Shown: positions 48,072 to 57,178, numbered from the stretch's first letter. The stretch is 64,000 nucleotides of DNA from Microbacterium luteum (GCF_015277875.1 NZ_CP063814.1:2728001-2792000); one strand, 5' to 3'. Notes: generated from the letters alone by a model not told the origin. A program made the numbers and translations.

Positions 48072-49364
48072 TCAGAGGGCCGCCCAGATGGTGGCAAGCC
48101 TCGCCGCATCGGGCATCGGACAGTTCGCGTCGTACCAGCTCTGCGGCAGCGGCTCGTCCGCGGCCGCATACGTGTCGTCGACCGTGAACTCGCCCGACGC
48201 GGGCGTGGGCGGGTTGTGCGAGACCACCGTGTTCGATGCGCTCGCGAAGTTCCATCCGCGGATCGACCCGGCGATGAAGCTGTCCGACGCCGTCGCATTG
48301 GTGACCGGATCCGTCGTCTTTCCCCACAGCGTGTTCTGCGCCGTCATCACATGTCGCCCGGCACCGATCGGGTAGCGCCCGGTGCCCCGCAGCCCGCCGA
48401 TGAAAGCGGAATGCGCGAGGCTCACTCCGCTCGTGTGCTCCATCATCAGCACCTGCGAGCTGGATTGGAAGAACACGCTGTCCTCGAAACGAAGGTTTCG
48501 GATGCCGCCACTCCCGCTCGATCGGCTCGCCTGGAATGTGTCGCAGTGCGAGCTCGATCCCGCGGCCTTGTAGGCCGGCGCGACGTAGCATCCGAGAAGC
48601 GAGACGCCGTCGATGGAGTAGTTGTTGGCGATGCGGAACGCCATGCGATCCGTGTCGTCATCGACCTGATCCGGCAGCACGCACTCGACGAACTCGACCC
48701 CGCTCGTGTTGGCGTTGTTGGCGGTGATGTTCAGCTGACCGACCGTCGACCATGCCAGCGCGAAGTCCTGAGCGTCTCGCACGAGCACCGCTTGACCGCT
48801 GAAGTCGAAGCCCACGACCGAGATCCCCGAAACGTTCACGAACGCGTAGCCGCGGCTGGACGCTTGAGCGATCGTGCCGCTCGCGGTGACCGTGCCCCAG
48901 CCATCGCGCGGCACGACCAGCACGCGCCACGTGCGTCCGCCCGCGTTGATGCCGTGAAGCACGCCGTAGTCGGTCGAGCCCGCACCGTAGCCGTAATCGA
49001 ACACTCCCGGCTTCACCGCGATCTTGATCTTGCCCTGCGGCTGCTGCTGGATGGCGTCGGCGATGGCGTTCTGGATGGTCCACCAGTTCGGCTCCACCTC
49101 GACGACGAGGTCGAAGGCGCCGCCTGGCTCAGGCGTGCGCGCCGGCCAGTGCGATCCGGCCGGGCCGTAAGCGCCCGTCGCCGAAGCCGGCGCCTCCGGC
49201 GCGGGTGTCGGCACGGGATCCGCCGGCACCTCACACGACGGATCGATCGTCGTCGCGCTCGCGCGACCCGGCATCATCGTCTGCGCGACGGCGAAGGCCG
49301 GCACGGCCAGCAATGCGGCGCGGAAAACGTCGCGCCGACCCCATTCACTCTTCATCGATTCCAC
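48072..49364 (-). CDS. Tat-exported parallel beta-helix protein 1
   Basis: 430 residues from the GTG at 49364, chosen because TTGGGGCGATCGTGGAA is shared with the neighbour at the same place; an ATG three codons later is the alternative. Twin-arginine signal GRRDVFRAALLAVPAF, then a long right-handed beta-helix-like region with short hydrophobic rungs (YAFVNVSGISVVGFDFSGQAVLVRD). Conserved with the next gene: SHWPARTP, GCYVAPAYKAAGSSSHCDTF, EHTSGVSLAHSAFIGGLRGTGRYPI and the end WYDANCPMPDAARL. Such folds occur in polysaccharide lyases, epimerases and depolymerases. The context suggests action on the exopolysaccharide outside the cell, but catalytic residues of a known lyase family are not identified. 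Confidence 0.82.
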   Translation of the reverse strand: MESMKSEWGRRDVFRAALLAVPAFAVAQTMMPGRASATTIDPSCEVPADPVPTPAPEAPASATGAYGPAGSHWPARTPEPGGAFDLVVEVEPNWWTIQNAIADAIQQQPQGKIKIAVKPGVFDYGYGAGSTDYGVLHGINAGGRTWRVLVVPRDGWGTVTASGTIAQASSRGYAFVNVSGISVVGFDFSGQAVLVRDAQDFALAWSTVGQLNITANNANTSGVEFVECVLPDQVDDDTDRMAFRIANNYSIDGVSLLGCYVAPAYKAAGSSSHCDTFQASRSSGSGGIRNLRFEDSVFFQSSSQVLMMEHTSGVSLAHSAFIGGLRGTGRYPIGAGRHVMTAQNTLWGKTTDPVTNATASDSFIAGSIRGWNFASASNTVVSHNPPTPASGEFTVDDTYAAADEPLPQSWYDANCPMPDAARLATIWAAL

Positions 49365-49380
49365 GATCGCCCCAACTCGT
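49363..49380 (-). promoter_or_regulatory. TTGGGG-loop hairpin overlapping the beta-helix 1 start
   Basis: On the minus strand ACGA-GTTGGGGCGA-TCGT, with the GTG start beginning in the 3' arm. The 17 bases TTGGGGCGATCGTGGAA are identical to those before beta-helix 2. Confidence 0.5.
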
Positions 49381-49475
49381 CGTCGAACACTGTTGGGAAA
49401 AGGAGTACACCAGTGGGGCTGGTGGGACAAGGAAGTTTTGCGCGAACGTGCTCGAGGACCGCCGGCTGAGCCCGA

Positions 49476-51071
49476 TCAGGCCAGGGCGGACCAGATCTGC
49501 GTGAGCCGCGCCGCGTCGGGCAGCGGGCAGTTCGCGTCGTACCACTCCTGGCCGAGGACAACGTCCTGATCGCCGTATGTCGCGTTATCGACGACGAACG
49601 AGCCGGTTGACGGCGTCGGCGGAGTCACGTCGGTCGTGACGGTACCGGTCACGCTGTCGAACTGCCACGACTCGCGGATGGAACCGAGAACCAGACCCTC
49701 GCTCGCCGTCACACCTGTCACGAGGTCTCCCTGGGAGGCCGGTTGCCCCCACAGGGTGTTCTCCCCCTCGATGAGATGAAGACCGTCCGCGATCGGATAG
49801 CGGCCGGTACCCCGAAGGCCACCGACGAAGGCGCTGCGAATCATCGACACGTCTTGCGTGTGCTCAGCCATGACCACCGCGGAACTCGACGCGAAGAGGA
49901 CCGAATCCTCGATGCTGATGCCACTCACGTTGCCCGCACCGGACGACCGGCTTGTCTGAAGCGTGTCGCAGTGCGCCGAGGAGCCTGCCACCTTGTAGGC
50001 CGGTGCCACGTAACAGCCGCGCATACTCACGCCGGAGGCGGAGTAGTCGTTTGCCACACGCACGGCCATCCGGTCTACGCCGTTGTCAGTGAGGTCGGGC
50101 AGCACGCATTCGACCATCTCGACATCGGACAGCCCGTCGTGGGCGTTGGACGTGGCGTTCAGACGGCCGAAGGTGGACCAGCCGATGGCGAAGTCCCGGC
50201 AGTTGCGCACCAGCACGCCCGTCGCACGGAAATCAAACCCGATCATCGCGACGCCGGCAAGGTTCACGATCGCATAGCCGGCGCCGTCGGCGATCGTTCC
50301 GACGCCGGCCACAGAACCCCAGCCGTCGCGCGGGGTGACCAGAACGCGCCAATCGCGGCCCACCGAACCGACGTCGTGGAGATCACCGGCCCTCGTGGAG
50401 CCCGAACCACCGCCGGCAGCGAAGGTGCCGGGGCGCACGAGGACCTTGACCTTGCTCGTCGGGTCCGCGGCGGCGATCGCCGCGCCGATCTGACCCCAGT
50501 CGGGGTCGACCTCGACAACCGAATCGAACGCGTCGTGCACCCACGGGGTGCGGGCTGGCCAGTGGGAGCCGTCGGGGCCGAAGAAGCCGCTCGGCGCGTT
50601 CAGCTGAGGCGCTGGCTCGAAGAGCTCGACGGTCGCGCCGCCGCCGCCGGCCTCCGCCGGAAGGGACGCGGTCAGGGTCGCGGTGCGGTCGACGTCGCTG
50701 CCGAGCACGCTCGTCACGACATACACGGCGAAAGACGTAAGGGCATTGCCCTCCCCCAGCACGACGACCACGTCGGAGCCCTCGTACTCCATGCTTCCGG
50801 GCAGAACCGGGTCGGTGAGCACGGTCTCGGCCGTCGGACCGAACCCAGCTGCGGAGAAGATGTAGGTGCCGGCCGGAAGAGCGACACCCTCAACCGTTTC
50901 GACGCGCAACGCGGGATACTCCCCGACAGTGTCCACCGATACGGTGGACGGTGTCACGGTGGGTGAGACCGTCATCGCCGGAACGACCGTCGTCGAGACG
51001 ATGACCGGTGCCGCCCAGGCGCCGGCTTTCAAGAGTGTGCGTCGGTCCATACCGATGCCTGACAGTTCCAC
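49476..51071 (-). CDS. Tat-exported parallel beta-helix protein 2
   Basis: 531 residues from the GTG at 51071 (alternative ATG at 51050, just before the twin-arginine motif). Signal DRRTLLKAGAWAAPVIV, then an extra beta-sandwich-like domain of about 140 residues (ALPAGTYIFSAAGFGPTAET) absent from protein 1, then FFGPDGSHWPARTPWVHDAF and the beta-helix part. Shared with protein 1: DRMAVRVANDYSASGVSM, GCYVAPAYKVAGSSAHCDTL, GLRGTGRYPIADG and WYDANCPLPDAARL. The two genes are tandem on the minus strand, each with its own leader hairpin. Function as for protein 1: extracellular, possibly carbohydrate-active, unproven. Confidence 0.82.
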   Translation of the reverse strand: MELSGIGMDRRTLLKAGAWAAPVIVSTTVVPAMTVSPTVTPSTVSVDTVGEYPALRVETVEGVALPAGTYIFSAAGFGPTAETVLTDPVLPGSMEYEGSDVVVVLGEGNALTSFAVYVVTSVLGSDVDRTATLTASLPAEAGGGGATVELFEPAPQLNAPSGFFGPDGSHWPARTPWVHDAFDSVVEVDPDWGQIGAAIAAADPTSKVKVLVRPGTFAAGGGSGSTRAGDLHDVGSVGRDWRVLVTPRDGWGSVAGVGTIADGAGYAIVNLAGVAMIGFDFRATGVLVRNCRDFAIGWSTFGRLNATSNAHDGLSDVEMVECVLPDLTDNGVDRMAVRVANDYSASGVSMRGCYVAPAYKVAGSSAHCDTLQTSRSSGAGNVSGISIEDSVLFASSSAVVMAEHTQDVSMIRSAFVGGLRGTGRYPIADGLHLIEGENTLWGQPASQGDLVTGVTASEGLVLGSIRESWQFDSVTGTVTTDVTPPTPSTGSFVVDNATYGDQDVVLGQEWYDANCPLPDAARLTQIWSALA

Positions 51072-51091
51072 GATCGCCCCAAATCGGTCGT
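51070..51091 (-). promoter_or_regulatory. TTGGGG-loop hairpin overlapping the beta-helix 2 start
   Basis: On the minus strand CGAT-TTGGGGCG-ATCG, or alternatively ACGA/TCGT one step outwards; the GTG start lies at the 3' edge. Confidence 0.5.
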
Positions 51092-51335
51092 CGGATGTAG
51101 GTGCTGCACGCGAAACCCTAGAGGAACACTGCGTCAGAACTCGGCACATTCTCCCGGTGAAACGCCGAATTTACCTTGACGAGCCCGCGACAGGCGTGGC
51201 AGGCATCCAGGAATCACCACGTATGCTGGAGGCCGTGCCAGCTCCATCCCGTTCACCTCGCGCCCCGCGTGGACGGGCGGCACAGCCGGCAAGGCGTTGT
51301 ACCGTCGCTCTCATCCATCCGGCACGGAGGCCGTG

Positions 51336-51476
51336 ATGCGAAAGGGAACCGTGATCGCCGTACTGCTGACTCTCGCCGTGCTCGCCGCCGTCGCCACGGG
51401 CATCGTGCGACGACTCGACATCGACGCGCTCCGCGAGCGCGAGCTCGACGACTGGGCCGAGTCCGCATCCCGCTGA
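51336..51476 (+). CDS. Small membrane-anchored protein, 46 residues
   Basis: ATG at 51336 with CACGGAGG upstream (a GTG at 51333 is in frame). One hydrophobic helix (VIAVLLTLAVLAAVATGIV) followed by a charged tail (RRLDIDALRERELDDWAES). It ends 46 bases before the Wzz/BY-kinase start and is oriented the same way, so it may be a small partner of that complex. No family recognised. The region 51092-51335 upstream is otherwise empty. Confidence 0.6.
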   Translation: MRKGTVIAVLLTLAVLAAVATGIVRRLDIDALRERELDDWAESASR

Positions 51477-51507
51477 GTCACGTTCGGCACGCTAGAGTGC
51501 CGGAAAA

Positions 51508-51525
51508 CACGAATGGGGACTCGTG
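51508..51525 (+). promoter_or_regulatory. TGGGGA-loop hairpin overlapping the Wzz/BY-kinase start
   Basis: CACGA-ATGGGGAC-TCGTG, a perfect 5-bp stem in which the 3' arm contains the GTG start codon (51523). Folding would hide the start while exposing the G run. Confidence 0.55.
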
Positions 51526-52998
51526 GAACTCCGTGACTACCTGCGCATTCTGCGCGCGCACTGGATGGGCGTCGCGCTGCTGACGATCCTCGGACTCGCC
51601 GTCGCGCTCGGGTGGAGCCTCCTTCAGCCGCGCATGTACACCGCGAGCACCAGCGGGTACGTCACCGCACAGGAGTACGCACAGAGTTCCGGCGGTGGAT
51701 CGCCGCTCGTCGGCGACCAGCTCGCCCGCAGCAAGGTCACCTCATACCTCGACATGGGCACGTGGCGGGTCGTCGCGGAGTATGCGATCGACGAGCTCGG
51801 GCTGGAGACGGCCCCGGAATCGCTCGTGCACCGCATCGACGTCTCGAACCCGCTCGACACCGTCGTCATCCACGTCGACGCCACGGCCTCGTCCCCCGAG
51901 GCGGCCCGCGATCTCGCCGAGGCCTGGATCCGCGGAATGACCGCCGCGATCGACCAGATCGAGGGCGACGGCACCCCCGGATCCGCCGCCGTCACCCTCA
52001 TCCCCGGCGACTCCGCCGTGCTCCCGACCTCGCCATCGTCGCCGAACATCGAACTCAACGTCGCCCTCGGCGGCCTCATCGGCCTCGCCCTCGGCATCGG
52101 GTATGCAGTGCTGCGCAGCGTGCTCGACCGCCGCGTGCGATCGGCCGACGACATCGAGCGCGAAACCGACGCATCCGTGGTGGGCACCCTCCCCCTCGAG
52201 CGCGACCTCGACAATCACCGCGAGGTGCTCTCGTTCGCCACACCCGACGCCCGCGCACCCCGCACGGCGCTCACCGAGGCGATGCGCGAACTGCGCACCA
52301 ACCTGCGCTTCATGGACGTCGACAACCCACCGCGCTCGATCGTGGTGACCAGTCCCCTCCCCGGTGACGGCAAGTCGACGACCGCCGCCAACCTCGCCAT
52401 GAGCCTCGCCGCCGCCGGCGAGCGCGTCGCCTTCGTCGACGCCGACCTGCGACGCCCCGTCGTCGCGAGTCTGTTCGGCCTGCCCGAGGGCGCCGGCCTC
52501 ACCGACGTGCTCTCCGGCCGGGCGCGCGTGCAGGATGTCGCCCACACCGTCGGCGCCGATCGCAACCTGCTCGTGCTGCCGGCCGGGCGCATCCCGCCGA
52601 ACCCGAGCGAGGTTCTCGGCTCCCAGCGCATGCGGGAGCTCGTCGAGATGCTCACCACGCACGGGCTGGTCATCATCGACACCCCACCGACCCTTCTCGT
52701 CAGTGACGCCGCCGTGCTGAGCGCATCGACCGACGGCGCCCTCGTGGTCGTGTCGGCTGGACGCAGCACGTTCGAGATGCTGGAGAAGTCCCTCGAGAAC
52801 ATCTCGCGCGTCAACGGCCGGGTGCTCGGCGTCGTGCTCAACAAGATGCCGCGGCGGCGCGGCGCGCAGGACTACTACGGCTACGCCCCGGCGACCGGCA
52901 CCGAGCCCGAGAACGCGTCAGCAGCTCCCCACGGCTGGACGGTCGTCAGTGGGGTGGGTGGCGCCGCACCGCGCTCGAATCGCCGCCCCGGCGTGTAA
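51523..52998 (+). CDS. Polysaccharide co-polymerase fused to a bacterial tyrosine kinase (Wzz / BY-kinase)
   Basis: 491 residues. Wzz part with two membrane helices (about 15-35 and 177-196) flanking a periplasmic domain, then a cytoplasmic kinase: Walker A SPLPGDGKSTTAANLA (Lys284), Walker A' VAFVDADLRRP, Walker B LVIIDTPPTLLV. The C-terminal tail has a small tyrosine cluster DYYGY (Tyr451, 452, 454), the autophosphorylation site that sets chain length in such proteins. Unlike the split Firmicute CpsC/CpsD pair, both parts are in one protein, the usual actinobacterial form. It should control polymerase output; a second Wzz-like protein ends the window. Confidence 0.94.
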   Translation: MELRDYLRILRAHWMGVALLTILGLAVALGWSLLQPRMYTASTSGYVTAQEYAQSSGGGSPLVGDQLARSKVTSYLDMGTWRVVAEYAIDELGLETAPESLVHRIDVSNPLDTVVIHVDATASSPEAARDLAEAWIRGMTAAIDQIEGDGTPGSAAVTLIPGDSAVLPTSPSSPNIELNVALGGLIGLALGIGYAVLRSVLDRRVRSADDIERETDASVVGTLPLERDLDNHREVLSFATPDARAPRTALTEAMRELRTNLRFMDVDNPPRSIVVTSPLPGDGKSTTAANLAMSLAAAGERVAFVDADLRRPVVASLFGLPEGAGLTDVLSGRARVQDVAHTVGADRNLLVLPAGRIPPNPSEVLGSQRMRELVEMLTTHGLVIIDTPPTLLVSDAAVLSASTDGALVVVSAGRSTFEMLEKSLENISRVNGRVLGVVLNKMPRRRGAQDYYGYAPATGTEPENASAAPHGWTVVSGVGGAAPRSNRRPGV

Positions 52999-53051
52999 AC
53001 GTCATGTGACGGACGGCGGCGCCCCGTCCACCCGGGGGTACTGTCGGCCCT

Positions 53052-54122
53052 GTGCAGCCGACGTCTCTCCGCCGCCGGTCGCGGCGATTCCCCGCCACCG
53101 CTGTCCGCGGGGCGATCGTCGTGGGGGCGGTGATGAGCGTGATGACTCTGGCCGGGTGCGCGGACACCCCGCCACCCGAGCCCACGCCGACGCTGAGCAG
53201 CGCACCGACGACGCCGCCCGTCGACACGAGCAGTGTGCGGACGCTCATCGACAGCGAGCGCTCGACACCCGACCTCGTCGTGGGTGAACCGGCTGAGACC
53301 GTCGGCGGGGAGAGCGCGGTGCAGGTGTCATACGACAGTGGCGGCGCGAACGTCACCGGCGTGCTCCGCATCCCCGACGCGGACGGACCGGTTCCGATCG
53401 TCGTCGTGGTGCACGGCAGCGTCGACCCGGAGGACTACGAGACCGGGCGCGATCTCGTCCCGGAACAGCGAGCGCTGCTCGACGCCGGATTCGCCGTCTT
53501 CGCCACCGACATGCGCGGCTATGCCGGATCCGATTCGGCCGACACCGCGGCGAACCTCACCATCGATCCGGGCTTCGGCTGGTCGACGGTGCTCGACTGG
53601 GGCATGGCGCTCGATGTCGTGAACGCGCTCGAGATCGCCCGAAGCGGGCAGATCGACGGCGTGGATCCCGATGCCGTCGGTCTGCTGGGGCATTCCCTCG
53701 GCGGTCTTCTCGCTCTGGATGCGGCCGTGATCTCGCCGGGCGCGTCGGACCTGGTCATCGCGATGAGCGCACCGGCATCCGACCTCGGTGAGGCCCTGGG
53801 TCAGGTCGCCGAAGACGACCCCGACCTCGCGGACGAACTCGCCGCCGAGGGCATCGGCCTGCCGGCCGAGGACCCGGAGTACTGGGCCGACATCTCACCG
53901 GCCACGTTCTTCGACCGAGCGACCGCGCCCTTGCTGCTGCTGCACGGATCGGCCGACGACGTCGCTCCCGCGACGTGGGCGCAACAGACCGCCGATGCGT
54001 GGACGGCCACGGGCGGCACCGCCGAGGTCGTGGTTCTCGACGGGGGCGACCACCACCTCGAGCCGCGCCGCAGCGAGGGAGACGACATCATCGTCGCTGC
54101 TTTCGACGCCGTGCTGCGCTGA
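53052..54122 (+). CDS. Alpha/beta-hydrolase lipoprotein
   Basis: 356 residues from a GTG. Lipoprotein signal ending MTLAGCADTPPPEPTPTL (lipobox LAGC), a Pro/Thr-rich spacer, then an alpha/beta-hydrolase domain of the prolyl-oligopeptidase/dienelactone-hydrolase type: VVVHGSVDPEDYE, nucleophile Ser in GLLGHSLGGLLALDAA, Asp in LLHGSADDVAP, His in LDGGDHHLEP. Membrane-anchored outside the cell; in this cluster it could remove acyl groups from the polymer or hydrolyse a peptide or ester. A CCGTCACATG motif occurs upstream (minus strand, 53002-53012) and again before the next gene. Confidence 0.85.
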   Translation: MQPTSLRRRSRRFPATAVRGAIVVGAVMSVMTLAGCADTPPPEPTPTLSSAPTTPPVDTSSVRTLIDSERSTPDLVVGEPAETVGGESAVQVSYDSGGANVTGVLRIPDADGPVPIVVVVHGSVDPEDYETGRDLVPEQRALLDAGFAVFATDMRGYAGSDSADTAANLTIDPGFGWSTVLDWGMALDVVNALEIARSGQIDGVDPDAVGLLGHSLGGLLALDAAVISPGASDLVIAMSAPASDLGEALGQVAEDDPDLADELAAEGIGLPAEDPEYWADISPATFFDRATAPLLLLHGSADDVAPATWAQQTADAWTATGGTAEVVVLDGGDHHLEPRRSEGDDIIVAAFDAVLR

Positions 54123-54141
54123 CTCTGCGGGGGCAGAAATC

Positions 54142-54175
54142 CGTCACATGTCCGTCATGAAACGATCACGTGACG
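54142..54175 (+). promoter_or_regulatory. Inverted repeat CGTCACATG / CACGTGACG
   Basis: Nine-base arms with one mismatch, spacer 16, upstream of the 54267 gene. The left arm (CCGTCACATG) also occurs, inverted, at 53002-53012 before the 53052 gene. Possible operator of both. Confidence 0.35.
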
Positions 54176-54214
54176 AACAGGTTCCCCCTGCGCTCAGCGG
54201 TCTACAGTGAACGC

Positions 54215-54241
54215 AGCGATGCTGCTTGGGGAAGCATCGCT
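54215..54241 (+). promoter_or_regulatory. TTGGGGA-loop hairpin in the leader of the 54267 gene
   Basis: AGCGATGCT / AGCATCGCT, perfect 9-bp stem, loop GCTTGGGGA, followed by TTCTTG. It lies ten bases after a likely -10 (TACAGT), so it would be the 5' end of the transcript. A separate ribosome site (GGGGAGG, 54255-54261) precedes the ATG. Confidence 0.6.
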
Positions 54242-54266
54242 TTCTTGTGCCAGTGGGGAGGCGCAT

Positions 54267-55394
54267 ATGGATCGGCCGCGTGTTGCGGTGATCGTTCGGT
54301 ACGGACTGAATCCGAACGCCTGGGAAGAGCGCCATCGGCGCGGTGAGGTCGCGGACAGAACGCCGTACGGATACCACCTCGCCGAGTCGGCCTTCGACCT
54401 GGAGTGGTCGACCGACCGCATCGAGGGCGCCACGGCCCGGTGGTGGCGCATGACCGTGAAACGCGTGCTCGGGTTCGACTTCATCCACGTGTGGCGCAAC
54501 CGAGACGCGATCGCCCGGGCCGACGCGGTGTGGACGCACACCGAGCGGGAGCACCTCGCCGTCGCCCTCCTCAAGCTGCTGCGACCTCACCGATATCGCG
54601 CGGCGAGCATCGCGCAGTCGGTCTGGCTGTGGGACCTGTGGCCCGAGCTGTCCGGCATCCGCACCCGCTTCTTCCGCCACCTGCTTCGCCGGCACGCCGT
54701 CGAGATCGTGCTGAGCCGCATCAACCGCGACGACGCCCAGCACCTCGCGCCCGGCCGCACGGTGCTGCGCGTTCCCTTCGGTACCCACTTCGCCGACGCG
54801 GGCGAGCCGGGCGAACGTGCCGAGCCTCGCGTCGTGGTGGTCGGCAACGACCGGCACCGCGACTGGGACCTCATGGCCGGCGTCGCGCGCGCGATGCCCG
54901 GCGTGGCCGTCGATGTCATCTCACTGTCGGATGAGGTGCGCGCCCTCGACTGGGCACCCAACGTCACCGTTCGAAGCCTTCGGCAGGCCGACCTGCTCCG
55001 CAGCCTGTATCGCTCGGCGACCGTGGTCGCCCTGCCGCTCCACGCGAACCGGCACGCCTCCGGCTGCACCGTCGCGATCGAAGCCCTGTCCGCGGGTGTG
55101 CCCGTGGTGGCCACGGACGCCGGAGGCATCGACGAATACCTCGACGGCAGCGTGCACAGCACGCTCGTCCCCCGCGGCGACCTCGACGCGTTCACCGCCG
55201 CGATCGCCGTGCTCACGCGCGAGGGCGCCCGGGAGGACGCCTCCGTCCCCCGCCATCGCGGTCTCGGGGAGGCCGACTACATCGCACGGCTGGTCGCCAT
55301 CACCCACGCCGTCCTCGCCGGGCGGCCCGTCGACCCGGCCGTCGAGGAGTTCCAGACGATGAGCAGCGCCGACGATCCGGAGCCGGCGCGATGA
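54267..55394 (+). CDS. Glycosyltransferase, GT4-like
   Basis: 375 residues from the ATG at 54267 (GGGGAGG upstream). N-terminal half with RYGLNPNAWEERHRRGEVAD and WTHTEREHLAVALLKLL; C-terminal GT4 features: RVVVVGNDRHRDWDLMAGVA and ANRHASGCTVAIEALSAGVP (nucleotide-sugar contact region) then VVATDAGGIDEYLDG. First gene of a coupled set with an acyltransferase and another transferase. It acts in the cytoplasm on a lipid-linked intermediate; sugar unknown. Confidence 0.86.
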   Translation: MDRPRVAVIVRYGLNPNAWEERHRRGEVADRTPYGYHLAESAFDLEWSTDRIEGATARWWRMTVKRVLGFDFIHVWRNRDAIARADAVWTHTEREHLAVALLKLLRPHRYRAASIAQSVWLWDLWPELSGIRTRFFRHLLRRHAVEIVLSRINRDDAQHLAPGRTVLRVPFGTHFADAGEPGERAEPRVVVVGNDRHRDWDLMAGVARAMPGVAVDVISLSDEVRALDWAPNVTVRSLRQADLLRSLYRSATVVALPLHANRHASGCTVAIEALSAGVPVVATDAGGIDEYLDGSVHSTLVPRGDLDAFTAAIAVLTREGAREDASVPRHRGLGEADYIARLVAITHAVLAGRPVDPAVEEFQTMSSADDPEPAR

Positions 55395-55948
55395 CCGCCC
55401 TCGACCTGCTGCTGACGGCGCAGCGCACCAGAGACCTCGTCTTCAGCAAGCTCGCGGCGGGCGGCTTCGCGAGTTTCGGACCCGCATCCCGCATCCTGCT
55501 CCCCACACGCTTGTCCGGTGTGGCGAACGTGGCCGTCGGCGACCGCGTGCTCATCGGCGCCGGGTCGTGGCTCATCGTTCCCGAGCAGCGAGCACCCGGA
55601 CCGAACATCGTCATCGGCGACCGCGTGCGCATGAATCAGACCTCGATATCGGGGGTGGAGCGCATCGACATCGAAGAGGGGGTCGCGATGGCGCGCGGCT
55701 GCTACATCTCCGACCACTCGCACGGCTTCGACGACCCCGACGCGTTCATCCGCGACCAGCCCCTCTCCCGCGTCGCCCCCGTGCGAATCAAGCGAGGCGC
55801 GTGGCTCGGGCAGAACTGCGTCGTCATGCCCGGCGTCACCATCGGTGCCGGCAGTGTCATCGGAGCCAACAGCGTCGTCACTCGAGACATCCCCGACCGC
55901 ACCGTCGCCGCCGGAACTCCCGCACGAATCCTCAGGAGTCTGCCGTGA
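55391..55948 (+). CDS. Hexapeptide-repeat acyltransferase (WcaF/NodL-like)
   Basis: 185 residues, ATG overlapping the previous stop (ATGA). Left-handed beta-helix repeats (ISGVERIDIEEGVAMARGCY; VVMPGVTIGAGSVIGANSVV) with the catalytic His in CYISDHSHGFDD. Such enzymes transfer acetyl from acetyl-CoA to a sugar hydroxyl before export. The coupled position between two transferases suggests acetylation of the repeat unit. Confidence 0.9.
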   Translation: MTALDLLLTAQRTRDLVFSKLAAGGFASFGPASRILLPTRLSGVANVAVGDRVLIGAGSWLIVPEQRAPGPNIVIGDRVRMNQTSISGVERIDIEEGVAMARGCYISDHSHGFDDPDAFIRDQPLSRVAPVRIKRGAWLGQNCVVMPGVTIGAGSVIGANSVVTRDIPDRTVAAGTPARILRSLP

Positions 55949-57129
55949 CGCTCGCCGCATCCTCTCCCCTCCCGCCCGGCATGTCCCACCGGGCGCGCGA
56001 CTTCGTCTTCACGTTCTCGTACGAGTCCTACGCCGACGCACACAAGCGCGGGATGATGCGCCCGCCCGATCGCCTGGTGTCGACGCTCATCGACAGCCCC
56101 GAGGTGCGTCGTGTGCTCGTCGCCGATCCCTTCCGCTCGTGGATCACCAGCTGGGTGCGAGCGCTCGTCGACATCCGCCACCGGGCGCGCGAGACCGACA
56201 AGTTCCGGCACGTCAGCCCGATGCGCATCGCGCGCGCCGATCCGGTGCACGTCGATGACGTGGCCGCGGTGTACCGGGACTACGAGCGCATCGTGCGGCG
56301 CGCGGCGGAGGCTGCCCAACTCGAGCAGCCGGCGTTCGTGACGGCCAGTCCCCTCGTCGGCGGCTTCACCGACCTCGACTGGACCGGCGGCGCGCTCTAC
56401 TACGCCCGCGACGACTGGCTGAGCTCCCCCGCGAGACGCCGTTACTGGCCGGCGTACCGCGAGGCCTACCGCCGCATCGCCGCCAGCGGGCGCGCGGTCG
56501 CCGCCGTCTCGCAGGAGATCATCGACCGCATCGAGCCGACGGGACCGCATCGCGTCGTGCCCAACGGAATCGAGCCCCGAGAGTGGCTGGGTCCGCAGCC
56601 GACGACTCCGGACTGGCTCACCCGCATCCCCGGCCCCCGCGCGGCCTACCTCGGCACCCTCGATTCCCGCCTCGACATCGACGGGCTCGAGACCCTCGCC
56701 GTCGCCCGACCCGATCTGCACATCGTGCTCATCGGCCCGGTGCCCGATCCGACGTACATCCGCTCGCTGCGCGGCCGACCCAACATCCACATCCGCGGTG
56801 AAGTGCGACGGCACGAGGTCGTGGCCGTGCTCCGCAACGTGGAGCTGACACTTCTCGCCCACCGGCGCACGCCGCTGACCGAGGCCATGAGCCCGCTCAA
56901 GGTGTACGAATACCTCGCCGCCGGCAGGCCGGTGCTCGCCACCGACCTGCGCCCCGTCCGCGGCCTCGGAGACCGAGTGCTCCTGGCCGAATCCGTATCC
57001 GACTTCGTCGACCTGCTGGATCCCGCACTGGGAATCGGGCTCCAGGAAGAACCGGCGAGAGCGTCGTACATCGCAGCCAATGCGTGGACGGCGCGACATC
57101 GAGAGATCCTGTCGCTCCTGGGCGGCTGA
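55945..57129 (+). CDS. Glycosyltransferase, GT-B fold (TuaH-like)
   Basis: 394 residues from a GTG overlapping the acyltransferase stop, with AGGAG upstream. N-terminal domain contains FVFTFSYESYADAHKRGMM and LYYARDDWLSSPARR; C-terminal domain AAYLGTLDSRLDIDGLETLA and TEAMSPLKVYEYLAAGRPVL, the pattern of GT1/GT4 transferases such as teichuronic-acid TuaH. Adds a sugar to the growing unit. Donor unknown. Confidence 0.86.
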   Translation: MTLAASSPLPPGMSHRARDFVFTFSYESYADAHKRGMMRPPDRLVSTLIDSPEVRRVLVADPFRSWITSWVRALVDIRHRARETDKFRHVSPMRIARADPVHVDDVAAVYRDYERIVRRAAEAAQLEQPAFVTASPLVGGFTDLDWTGGALYYARDDWLSSPARRRYWPAYREAYRRIAASGRAVAAVSQEIIDRIEPTGPHRVVPNGIEPREWLGPQPTTPDWLTRIPGPRAAYLGTLDSRLDIDGLETLAVARPDLHIVLIGPVPDPTYIRSLRGRPNIHIRGEVRRHEVVAVLRNVELTLLAHRRTPLTEAMSPLKVYEYLAAGRPVLATDLRPVRGLGDRVLLAESVSDFVDLLDPALGIGLQEEPARASYIAANAWTARHREILSLLGG

Positions 57130-57158
57130 TCACAACCGCTCCGACCATGTCGGGGCAC

Positions 57159-57175
57159 GAAACTCTGGGGGTTTC
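57159..57175 (+). promoter_or_regulatory. TGGGG-loop hairpin before the 57179 start
   Basis: GAAAC-TCTGGGG-GTTTC, perfect 5-bp stem, ending three bases before the ATG at 57179. Confidence 0.5.
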
Positions 57176-57178
57176 ACA

